Positions 1-6,015 of a stretch of 6,233 nt of DNA are shown here, in pieces (the stretch's first letter is position 1; every line of letters begins with the position of its first letter). Source of the stretch: CAXMST01 sp032122625 (GTDB lineage Bacteria; Actinomycetota; Thermoleophilia; Solirubrobacterales; 70-9); assembly GCA_032122625.1 (NCBI GenBank), contig JAQBGG010000161.1:1-6233 (forward strand), read 5' to 3'. The position numbers and the translations under genes were made by a program. A model generated the notes under the pieces. It saw only the letters and a program-made list of their open reading frames with translations, was not told the DNA's origin and made no database searches.

Positions 1-124
1 CTCCGACGGTGGCTCCTCCGACACCTCCTCCAAGGACTCGAAGGGCGACAGCAAGTCCTCCGACTCGAGCTCGAGGTCCTCGGAGACGGCCGGCACGGGC
101 TCGACCTCAAAGAGCTCCGACTAG
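1..124 (+). CDS. C-terminal tail of an unidentified protein (5' end outside the window)
   Basis: Reading from base 2 gives about 40 residues followed by TAG at 122-124. The peptide is low-complexity, dominated by Ser with Asp, Lys, Gly and Thr, and ends in ...TSKSSD. It looks like a disordered hydrophilic tail; no domain is visible, so the protein cannot be identified. Almost every codon ends in G or C, as in the neighbouring genes. Serine is written with both TCN and AGC codons, which suggests selection for serine in this frame. The gene would converge on the LCP gene, with 43 bases between the two stops. The main alternative is a minus-strand acidic ORF starting at GTG 96-94 and running off the left edge. 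It has equally good third-position GC, and GAGG lies about 8 bases upstream of that GTG. I favour the plus-strand reading but cannot exclude the other. Confidence 0.58.
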   Translation, partial: SDGGSSDTSSKDSKGDSKSSDSSSRSSETAGTGSTSKSSD

Positions 125-167
125 CCCGAGTCCTGCGCCCCCGAGTCCGCGTCCGTTCGGGTTCGGC

Positions 168-1481
168 TCAGCCGGCCGGTGAGCAGATCGGATCCCGTGG
201 CCCGCTCTTGCCGAGGAACTTCTTCACCGCGCGCTCGCACTCCTCGAGGGGAATCTGCAGGTTGCCGGCGGGCGTCACGGTGGCGTCCCGGCCGAGAATC
301 TTCGAGCCGGGCTTGCCCCCGATCGCCACGCCGATCGCAAGCTGTGGGAGGGTGAAGCCCCCCATGTCGGAAACCATTGCCTTCGGCGCGCTCCAGCCGA
401 TCCATGGTCCCCTGATGAAGTTGATCGGCGCCCGCCAGGGGCTCGTCAGCCGGTCCTTGATCCCTGAGAGCACCTGCTGCTGACGCTCGGCGCGCTCGAT
501 GTCACCCTCGGTGGGGTTGCGCTGGTTCTTCCGTGTGCGAGCGAAGGCCAGCGCCTCCTGGCCGTTGAGGGTGTGCTCCCCACGGTCGAGTTCGAGCGTG
601 ATCCCGCCCTGTCCCGCGCCACCGTCGATCTTCGACTTGAGCCGATCGGTGAGGTTCACGGTGACCCCGCCAATCGCGTCGATGAAGTCGGCGAAGCCCT
701 CGAAGTCGAGGATGATCGTGTGGTCGATGTCGAGTCCGAGGAAGGCCTCGACGGTCTCGATCTGCAGTGCGGCGCCGCCGCTCGCGTAGGCCGAGTTGAT
801 CTTCTCCGCGCCCACCCCCGGAACCTCTGCCAGGGTGTCGCGTGGAATCGAGAGCTTTTCAAAGGCGCCGCCGCCGATGCGGACAAGCAGCAGTGTGTCG
901 GCCCGGGTCGGGAGGCAGTCGTCCGGGTGCGGATCTCCACTCGCCGCAGCATCGGTGCATTTCTTCCGCGTTGGGTTCCCGTTCTCGTCCGGCACCCCAC
1001 GCGGTCTCACGTCGGTGCCCATCACCAGGATCGTCTGCGGCGAGATCGCCAGGAACGGGTTGCCGCCGAGTTCGTCCGCCGCCTGGCCGTTGAGCTTGCC
1101 CTTCTGAATCTGGGCGCTGACCATGAAGAGGACGACGCTGAGCAGAAACCAGAATGCGGCGCCGATAAGGACGAAGCGGAGGACCTTGCGCCATCGCGGC
1201 TTGTGGCCCGGCTCGCCCTCGACCTCGCGGCGGCGGGACGCCTTGCGCCGTTCCCCAAGCTTGCTGCGAACGGCGCCGAGGTCGGCTTCGCGCAGCCGCG
1301 CGAAGGGGTTGCGGCGCGAGCGGTAGACGCTGTATTCGGGCGCGTCGCTGGGGCGCTTGCCGCCCTTGGCCGCGCGCTTGTCGTTTGGCTGGCCGCCCCC
1401 ACCCTTGCGCCCGCGGCCGGATCCGGCTTTGTAGACGTTGTACTCGGGAGGGTCGCGGCGTTCGTCGTCGCCTGCTGCCAT
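168..1481 (-). CDS. LytR-CpsA-Psr (LCP) family cell-wall polymer ligase
   Basis: This is a 437-residue membrane-anchored enzyme. LCP proteins transfer polyprenyl-phosphate-linked glycopolymers (teichoic acid, arabinogalactan or capsule types) onto peptidoglycan outside the membrane. Residues 1-98 form a basic, disordered cytoplasmic tail containing two PEYxVY[KR] motifs (12-18 and 48-54). One membrane helix spans about 99-124, with basic residues on its N-terminal side. The LCP domain runs from about 150 to 345: ILVMGTD (151-157), TRADT with D195, SIPRDT with R214 and D215, KINSAYASGG, DFEGFADFIDAIGGV, and the catalytic block ARTRK (314-318), D328, R330 and RQQ (333-335). All expected charged active-site residues are present. 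Four extracellular cysteines (175, 189, 415, 433) may form two disulfides. The ATG at 1481 is the only good start: an in-frame stop lies at 1517-1515, and no Shine-Dalgarno sits at normal distance, so a leaderless mRNA is possible. The polymer substrate cannot be told from sequence. Confidence 0.95.
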   Translation of the reverse strand: MAAGDDERRDPPEYNVYKAGSGRGRKGGGGQPNDKRAAKGGKRPSDAPEYSVYRSRRNPFARLREADLGAVRSKLGERRKASRRREVEGEPGHKPRWRKVLRFVLIGAAFWFLLSVVLFMVSAQIQKGKLNGQAADELGGNPFLAISPQTILVMGTDVRPRGVPDENGNPTRKKCTDAAASGDPHPDDCLPTRADTLLLVRIGGGAFEKLSIPRDTLAEVPGVGAEKINSAYASGGAALQIETVEAFLGLDIDHTIILDFEGFADFIDAIGGVTVNLTDRLKSKIDGGAGQGGITLELDRGEHTLNGQEALAFARTRKNQRNPTEGDIERAERQQQVLSGIKDRLTSPWRAPINFIRGPWIGWSAPKAMVSDMGGFTLPQLAIGVAIGGKPGSKILGRDATVTPAGNLQIPLEECERAVKKFLGKSGPRDPICSPAG

Positions 1482-1487
1482 CAGCCG

Positions 1488-1494
1488 GTAATAC
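1488..1494. promoter_or_regulatory. Candidate shared -10 box of a divergent promoter
   Basis: The 7-bp near-palindrome GTAATAC is the most AT-rich spot between the LCP gene and the kinase operon. On the minus strand it reads TATTAC, matching 4 of 6 positions of TATAAT, and ends exactly 6 bases before the LCP ATG at 1481. On the plus strand it reads TAATAC, 3 of 6, and ends exactly 6 bases before an ATG at 1501. That spacing would put each transcription start at or near the A of an ATG, as in leaderless actinobacterial mRNAs. No convincing -35 hexamer is visible on either side. Promoter function is inferred from position and symmetry only. Confidence 0.42.
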
Positions 1495-1500
1495 TGCCCT

Positions 1501-1542
1501 ATGGCCTCCCGGATTCAGCTCGCACCTCTCCGCAGCTCTTGA
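1501..1542 (+). CDS. Possible 13-codon leader peptide ORF upstream of the sugar kinase
   Basis: An ATG at 1501 opens a 13-codon frame (MASRIQLAPLRSS). Its TGA stop at 1540-1542 overlaps the TTG start of the ROK kinase at 1539-1541, giving TTGA. This mirrors the GTGA overlap used later in the operon. The ATG lies 6 bases after the TAATAC box, so a leaderless transcript could begin with it, and ribosomes finishing here could restart on the kinase TTG. That would explain why the kinase has no Shine-Dalgarno of its own. The peptide has no run of one amino acid, so classical attenuation is not indicated. An ORF this short can easily arise by chance in GC-rich DNA. Confidence 0.3.
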   Translation: MASRIQLAPLRSS

Positions 1543-2510
1543 GCGGGCCGAAGACGATAGGCCTCGATCTCGGGGGCACGAAGCTGCTCGTTGGGGTGGT
1601 TGGTGACGGACCTGCCGTGCTGTACCGCGATCTCGCCGCCTCCCAGGGGCGCACCCAGGACGAGCTGCTCGAGCTTCTCGAGCGCGTGCTCGGCGAGGCA
1701 ATCGCCGCCTACCCGGAGACCGCGGCGATTGGCCTTGGGGTGCCCTGCACGATCGATCGTTCCCGCGGCCTCTGCATCGATGCCGTCCACCTGCCGCTCG
1801 CCGGTGTACCGCTGCGCGATCTCGTCGCCGAGCGACTCGGCCTGCCTACCTCGCTCGACAACGACGCCAACCTCGCCGCCCTCGCCGAGCACCGCTTCGG
1901 CGCTGCGCGGGGGGCCACCAACGTGGTGATGCTCACGATCGGGACGGGGATCGGCGGTGGCCTGATCATCGACGGCCGGCCCTACAGCGGCTCGAGTGGC
2001 GCCGGCGGCGAGATGGGCCATATCGTGATCGACCAGGACGGCCCACCCTGCAACGGCAACTGCCCGAATCGCGGCTGCGTCGAGGCGCTCGCCTCCGGCA
2101 CAGCCCTCGCCCGTGAGGGCCGGGCCACTGCGGAGCGCGAGCCGGACTCGGTGCTTGGCCGGGCGCGGGCCGAGGGGCGCGAGATCGGTGGTCCCGAGAT
2201 CGTCGCCGCCGCCCGGGCGGGGGATCGCGCCTCAGTCGAGGTGCTCGCGCTCGTCGGGCGACGGCTCGGTGTCGCTCTGGCCGGACTCGCGAACACCTTC
2301 GATCCCGACGTGATCGTGCTTGGCGGCGGGGTCATGGACGCCGGCGATCTGCTGCTCGACCCGGCCCGGGCTGAGCTCCAGCGGCGGGCCCTCTCGCCAC
2401 AGAACGAGGTCCCGGTCCGCGCTGCGGCCCTCGGCCCGGAGGCGGGGATGATCGGGGCTGCGATGCTGGCCAGAGATGAGATCCAACGCGGTGCCGGGGT
2501 GAGTCACTGA
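1539..2510 (+). CDS. ROK-family sugar kinase (glucokinase-like)
   Basis: This is a 323-residue cytoplasmic kinase, the usual ROK length, predicted to phosphorylate a hexose such as glucose with ATP. Visible motifs are the N-terminal phosphate-binding DLGGTK (10-15), GLGVP (65-69), catalytic DNDAN (107-111; base D109), TIGTGIGGG (133-141), GGEMGH (156-161; sugar-contacting E158 and H161) and a zinc loop with H161, C171, C175 and C180. The C-terminal ATP-binding LGGGV is at 261-265. No helix-turn-helix precedes the kinase domain, so it is an enzyme rather than a ROK repressor. The frame stays open far upstream, antisense to the LCP gene, but has no ATG or GTG near the domain. TTG at 1539 places IGLDLGGTK at residue 7, as expected. 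No Shine-Dalgarno precedes it; coupling to the short ORF at 1501 is possible. Glucokinase is the likeliest activity, but fructokinase, N-acetylmannosamine or N-acetylglucosamine kinase cannot be excluded. Confidence 0.93.
   Translation: MSGPKTIGLDLGGTKLLVGVVGDGPAVLYRDLAASQGRTQDELLELLERVLGEAIAAYPETAAIGLGVPCTIDRSRGLCIDAVHLPLAGVPLRDLVAERLGLPTSLDNDANLAALAEHRFGAARGATNVVMLTIGTGIGGGLIIDGRPYSGSSGAGGEMGHIVIDQDGPPCNGNCPNRGCVEALASGTALAREGRATAEREPDSVLGRARAEGREIGGPEIVAAARAGDRASVEVLALVGRRLGVALAGLANTFDPDVIVLGGGVMDAGDLLLDPARAELQRRALSPQNEVPVRAAALGPEAGMIGAAMLARDEIQRGAGVSH
2496..2503 (+). promoter_or_regulatory. Ribosome binding site of rsmI
   Basis: GGGGTGAG lies inside the last codons of the ROK kinase gene, with six bases between it and the ATG at 2510. 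It resembles the anti-16S consensus GGAGGTGA. It is the only clear Shine-Dalgarno in the window and supports the start that overlaps the kinase stop as TGATG. Confidence 0.6.
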
Positions 2511-3334
2511 TGGCCGGCCGTCTGGTCGTCTGCCCGACGCCGATCGGCAACATGGGTGACCTCAGCGATCGGGCCAGGCAGGCGCTGGCGGAGGCCGACG
2601 TGGTTGCCTGCGAAGACACCCGGCGCGCCGGTCGCCTCTATGAGCGGCTGGAGCTCGAGACCCCGCGGTTCGTCTCCAACCACGAGGCCAACGAGGACGA
2701 GCGGGCCGTGCAGTTGGCCCAGGCGATCGAGCGCGGCGCCAAGGTCGTGCTGATCAGCGACGCCGGCACACCGATGATCTCCGACCCCGGCTACCCCCTG
2801 ATCCGGACCTGCATCGAGCGCAGCATCGAGATCGAGGTGCTACCGGGGCCGAGCGCGGTCACGACCGCATTGGTCGCCTCCGGCCTGCCGCCGGCGCGGT
2901 GGCGCTTCGAGGGCTTCCTGCCGCGTCGCGCCGGCGAGTTGGAGCGGGTGTTGCAGTCGACCGACACCGTCGTTGCCTTCGAGTCGCCCCGCCGCCTGCC
3001 CGCGTCCCTGCGAGCGCTCGCCGCCCTCGCACCCGACCGCCCGGCCGCCGTCTGCCGGGAGCTGACCAAGCTCCACGAGGAGATTGCGCGCGGCACCCTG
3101 GGAGAGCTCTCGCGTCGCTTTCGGGGTGACGTAAAGGGGGAGATCGTGGTGGTCATCGCGCCCTCGAGCAAGCGCGCCGCCGCTCCCGACACGGCCTTCG
3201 CCGTCGACGCCCTGCGCCGCCTGGTCCAGGCCGGAGCGCGGCCGCGGGCTGCAGCCGGCGTCGTCGCGGCCCTGACCGGGACGAAGCCGAACGAGCTCTA
3301 TCGCGAGTTGACCGGGCGCGAGCCCCGACGGTGA
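2510..3334 (+). CDS. rsmI: 16S rRNA (cytidine(1402)-2'-O)-methyltransferase RsmI
   Basis: RsmI uses S-adenosylmethionine to 2'-O-methylate C1402 in the decoding centre of 16S rRNA, on the assembled 30S subunit. At 274 residues it has normal family length and the tetrapyrrole-methylase fold. Motifs in order are PTPIGNMGD (9-17), ACEDTRR (33-39), SNHEANE (56-62), SDAGTPMISDPG (83-94), LPGPSAVTTALVASGLP (111-127), FEGFLPRR (133-140), ESPRR (158-162), RELTKLHEE (183-191) and KGEIVVVI (209-216). The small C-terminal domain (about 227-274) keeps the family pattern ending in GTKPNELYREL. The ATG overlaps the kinase stop by one base (TGATG) and has a good Shine-Dalgarno. The stop overlaps the helicase GTG by four bases (GTGA). 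Nothing is missing or truncated. Confidence 0.97.
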   Translation: MAGRLVVCPTPIGNMGDLSDRARQALAEADVVACEDTRRAGRLYERLELETPRFVSNHEANEDERAVQLAQAIERGAKVVLISDAGTPMISDPGYPLIRTCIERSIEIEVLPGPSAVTTALVASGLPPARWRFEGFLPRRAGELERVLQSTDTVVAFESPRRLPASLRALAALAPDRPAAVCRELTKLHEEIARGTLGELSRRFRGDVKGEIVVVIAPSSKRAAAPDTAFAVDALRRLVQAGARPRAAAGVVAALTGTKPNELYRELTGREPRR

Positions 3335-5994
3335 GCGCGCCTACGCAGGCACCGGCTGCGCTTGGGCGCGGCGTGATCGTCGAGCCCGGCGCCGCCCCGC
3401 CGGGGAGCTGGGCGGATGCCCCGCGAGTGCTGATCGGGCAGCAGCAGCTCGCTGATCGCGCTCAGGCTTCGGCCCTGGCTGAGCTGTTGCGACGGAGCTG
3501 GGCTATCAGGGAGCCAATCATGATCGAGCTGGACGTCGATCCGAGTGCCTTCCGGGGGCCCGAGTCAATCGCCGACGCCCCCTATGCGCTGCCGGCGGAC
3601 CTCGACCTGCCGTTCGATCGCATCCACCACTTCCTCTGGGCCAACAACTACGACGCCCGCGAGGGCACTCCGATCTGGTGGTGGTCGCGCAAGGCCGAGC
3701 CGCTCGGGGCCGGGCCCACAGATGACGCCGACGTACTCGGACCGGACGGCCGCCCCGCATGGATCGACGGCGGGCCACGGTGGAGCTCTCCGGGGATTCC
3801 CGGCGTTTCCGTGATCCACAGCAGCACCGTCGAGGCGGGACTGCTCGATCCGATCAGCGGCGCCGGTGCCGCTCCGGCGATCGACATGGCCCCCGATCAG
3901 CGGGCCGCCGTTGAGCACCATGGCGGCCCCGTACGGGTGATCGCCCCCGCGGGATCGGGCAAGACGCGGGTACTGACCGAGCGGGTCCGGCACCTGCTGG
4001 GGCAGCGCGGTTACGACCGCGAGACCGTGCTCGCAGTCGCCTACAACAAGGAGGCCCAGCGCGAGCTCGAGGCTCGTCTCGTCAAGCTGCAGCCCCGTAC
4101 CCGGACCTTGAACTCGCTCGGCTACCGAATCGTCTCCGAGTTTCGCGGCGCCCGCCCGCCGGTGCTCGATGAGATCGAGGTCCGGACCCTGATCGACGAG
4201 GCCTTCCCGATCCCTCGCCGTCGCCTGACCAACACCGATCCGATCGGGCCCTACCTGGAGGCCCTGACGGCCGTCCGCCTCGGCCTGCGAGACCCGCTGG
4301 AGGTCGAGGAGTCACGCGATGACGTTCCTGGTTTCGCCGAGGGCTTCGACGCCTTTCGCGGGCGCCTCGCAGGGCGGCGCGCGGTTGATTTCGATGAGCA
4401 GGTGTACGGCTCCCTCGAGGCGCTGCTCAGTGACGGGGAGTTCCGCCGACGGATGCAGGTCGAGCATCGCCACATGCTGGTCGACGAGTTCCAGGATCTC
4501 ACCCCGGCGCACGTGCTCTTGATCCGCCTGCTGGCGATGCCGGCTCTCGACGTATTCGGAGTCGGCGACGACGATCAGACGATCTACGACCATGCCGGGG
4601 CCGACCCGCGGTTCCTGGTCGACTACGTCGATTTCTTCCCCGGGGCGGAGGCGACGGCGCTCGAGGTCAACTACCGCAGCGCCGAGGGCATCGTCTCGGC
4701 CGCGGCGACGCTGCTCGGCTACAACCGGGTTCGGGTCGAGAAGCGGATCCGCGCGGCCGACGGCGCGGACCCGAATCCGTCCGCCGTCGAGATCCGCCGG
4801 CACGCGGCCGGCGACGCGGCGACCGAGATTGCCGCCCTGATCTCCGCCTGGCGGGTCGATGACGGGGTGCAGGACGCGGAGATCGCGATCCTGACCCGGG
4901 TCAACTCGTTGTTGCTCGCGCCGCAGATCGCCCTCTGGAGCGCCGGCGTCCCACTGCGCTCGTCGGTTGGGCCGGAGGTGCTCGAGCGGGCGGGCGTCGC
5001 CGCCGCCCTCGCCTGGCTGCGCCTGGCGCTGGACCCGGAGGCGATGGTTCCTTCCGATCTGGAGACGATCCGCCGCCGCCCGAGTCGGGGCTTTCCACGC
5101 TGGATCAGCAAGTGGTTCGTCAACTGCAGCTCGCTTGCCGACCTGCGCCGCGCCGCGCAGACGATCGACGACGCAAAGATCGGCGGCAAGGTCGAGGACC
5201 TGGCCGACGACATCGAGTTACTCGCCGGAGCCGCGCGCGGCGGGGCGTCGACCCGTGGTTTGCTGGAGATCGTCCGTGACCGGATCGGACTCGGTGGAGC
5301 GATGGAGATGCTCGACGGCTCGAAGGGCGGTCAGGGCGCTGCCTCCCACCTCGACGACCTCGAAGGGCTGATTCAGGTGTCGGACCTGAACAGCGATCCC
5401 GGCACCTTCGAGCCCTGGTTGCGGGCCTCGCTGGCCGAATCGGCCGGCAACGAGGGCGTGGTGCTCTCCACGGTCCATCGCGTCAAGGGCAGAGAGTGGG
5501 ACCGGGTCGCGGTCTTCGGCGCCAATCAGGGGTTGCTCCCTCACCGGCTGAGTGACAACTGGGAGGGCGAGCGGCGGGTGCTGCATGTAGCGATCACCAG
5601 GGCGCGGGAGCGGTGCGTCTTGCTCGCCGACGCGGAGCGGCCTTCGCCGTTTCTGGCGGAGCTGACCGGCGAGGCGGAGCGGCCCGCAACTGCGCCCGCC
5701 TCGGCGCCGGCTGCCGGGCCCGCCAAGGCCCGGCGCAAGCCCGAGCCGATCGATATCGAGCCGCAGCCGGAGTCGCCCGCCGCCGCCGAGGCGCTGCGGA
5801 AATGGCGCACCGAGCGCTCCAGCGGTGATCGGGTTCCGGCCTACGTCGTGCTGACGAATCGGCAGCTCGACGGGATCGCGGCGACGATGCCGTCCGACGC
5901 GCGGGAGCTGCTCGCCTGCGAGGGCATCGGGCCCGCTCGCCTCGAGCGCTACGGCGATGAGATCCTCAGCCTGCTCGACTCAGTTCGCGGCTGA
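3331..5994 (+). CDS. UvrD/Rep-type SF1 DNA helicase with unassigned N-terminal module and C-terminal HRDC domain
   Basis: This is an 887-residue predicted ATP-driven 3'-5' single-strand DNA translocase/helicase. Residues 1-185 form a module I cannot assign, with a Trp/aromatic core (HHFLWANNYDAREGTPIWWW, 99-118). The helicase core (about 186-770) shows the Q motif (APDQ, Q190), Walker A APAGSGKT (205-212), motif Ia AYNKEA, Ib TLNSLG (259-264), Walker B LVDEFQD (383-389), motif III GDDDQTIYDHAGA (412-424), motif IV NYRS (447-450), motif V STVHRVKGREWD (713-724) and motif VI ERRVLHVAITRA (747-758; R757). Motif Ib has Asn for the usual His, and motif III has His-Ala where PcrA/UvrD has Trp-Arg. 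An Ala/Pro-rich linker (about 784-818) leads to HRDC (819-885), including VPAYVVLTNRQLDGIA and GIGPARLERYG. No nuclease motif or four-Cys zinc domain is seen, so it is neither AddA/RecB nor full UvrD2. The GTG start overlaps the rsmI stop as GTGA and lacks a strong Shine-Dalgarno. A repair or recombination role is inferred. Confidence 0.92.
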   Translation: MSAPTQAPAALGRGVIVEPGAAPPGSWADAPRVLIGQQQLADRAQASALAELLRRSWAIREPIMIELDVDPSAFRGPESIADAPYALPADLDLPFDRIHHFLWANNYDAREGTPIWWWSRKAEPLGAGPTDDADVLGPDGRPAWIDGGPRWSSPGIPGVSVIHSSTVEAGLLDPISGAGAAPAIDMAPDQRAAVEHHGGPVRVIAPAGSGKTRVLTERVRHLLGQRGYDRETVLAVAYNKEAQRELEARLVKLQPRTRTLNSLGYRIVSEFRGARPPVLDEIEVRTLIDEAFPIPRRRLTNTDPIGPYLEALTAVRLGLRDPLEVEESRDDVPGFAEGFDAFRGRLAGRRAVDFDEQVYGSLEALLSDGEFRRRMQVEHRHMLVDEFQDLTPAHVLLIRLLAMPALDVFGVGDDDQTIYDHAGADPRFLVDYVDFFPGAEATALEVNYRSAEGIVSAAATLLGYNRVRVEKRIRAADGADPNPSAVEIRRHAAGDAATEIAALISAWRVDDGVQDAEIAILTRVNSLLLAPQIALWSAGVPLRSSVGPEVLERAGVAAALAWLRLALDPEAMVPSDLETIRRRPSRGFPRWISKWFVNCSSLADLRRAAQTIDDAKIGGKVEDLADDIELLAGAARGGASTRGLLEIVRDRIGLGGAMEMLDGSKGGQGAASHLDDLEGLIQVSDLNSDPGTFEPWLRASLAESAGNEGVVLSTVHRVKGREWDRVAVFGANQGLLPHRLSDNWEGERRVLHVAITRARERCVLLADAERPSPFLAELTGEAERPATAPASAPAAGPAKARRKPEPIDIEPQPESPAAAEALRKWRTERSSGDRVPAYVVLTNRQLDGIAATMPSDARELLACEGIGPARLERYGDEILSLLDSVRG

Positions 5995-6009
5995 CTGCCT
6001 GCCAGCCGC
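5987..6009. terminator. GC-rich hairpin between convergent genes
   Basis: GCGGCTG (5987-5993) pairs perfectly with CAGCCGC (6003-6009) around a 9-base loop. The left arm contains part of the helicase stop codon. The hairpin sits where the plus-strand operon ends and the minus-strand membrane gene ends, so it could stop transcription in both directions. No T-run follows on either strand; such tail-less hairpins are common but hard to prove in high-GC actinobacteria. A second weaker pairing, GACTG (5993-5997) with CAGTC (6017-6021), overlaps it. Confidence 0.33.
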
Positions 6010-6015
6010 CGCCAA

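Noticed and set aside
125..167. Possible terminator between the left-edge gene and the LCP gene
   Set aside because: Only a 5-bp CCCGA/TCGGG pairing with a 12-base loop and short direct repeats (CCCGAGTCC twice, GTTCGG twice) are visible. Nothing is strong enough to call.
573..1538. Long open plus-strand frame antisense to the LCP gene, continuous with the ROK kinase frame
   Set aside because: The antisense stretch gives a charged, Ala/Arg/Val-rich sequence with no domain, while the minus strand carries all LCP motifs. The openness reflects few stop codons in GC-rich DNA. The kinase domain needs only the TTG at 1539.
859..1701. Minus-strand 280-codon frame spanning the LCP and kinase genes
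   Set aside because: It crosses the divergent promoter gap and both recognised genes, and its product is Arg/Pro/Ala-rich without motifs, typical of a frame shadow.
1539..2510. The ROK protein as a transcriptional repressor (NagC/Mlc/XylR type)
   Set aside because: The phosphate-binding DLGGTK starts at residue 10, leaving no room for the N-terminal helix-turn-helix domain those repressors carry.
5684..5785. Ala/Pro-rich segment before HRDC as a possible frameshift or repeat array
   Set aside because: The frame continues cleanly into a recognisable HRDC domain and the composition is normal for an interdomain linker.
3331..5994. The helicase as part of an AddAB/RecBCD-type or anti-phage helicase-nuclease system
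   Set aside because: No nuclease motif is visible after motif VI, no partner nuclease gene adjoins it, and the C-terminus is a plain HRDC domain. The neighbours are housekeeping genes, so a defence island is not supported.
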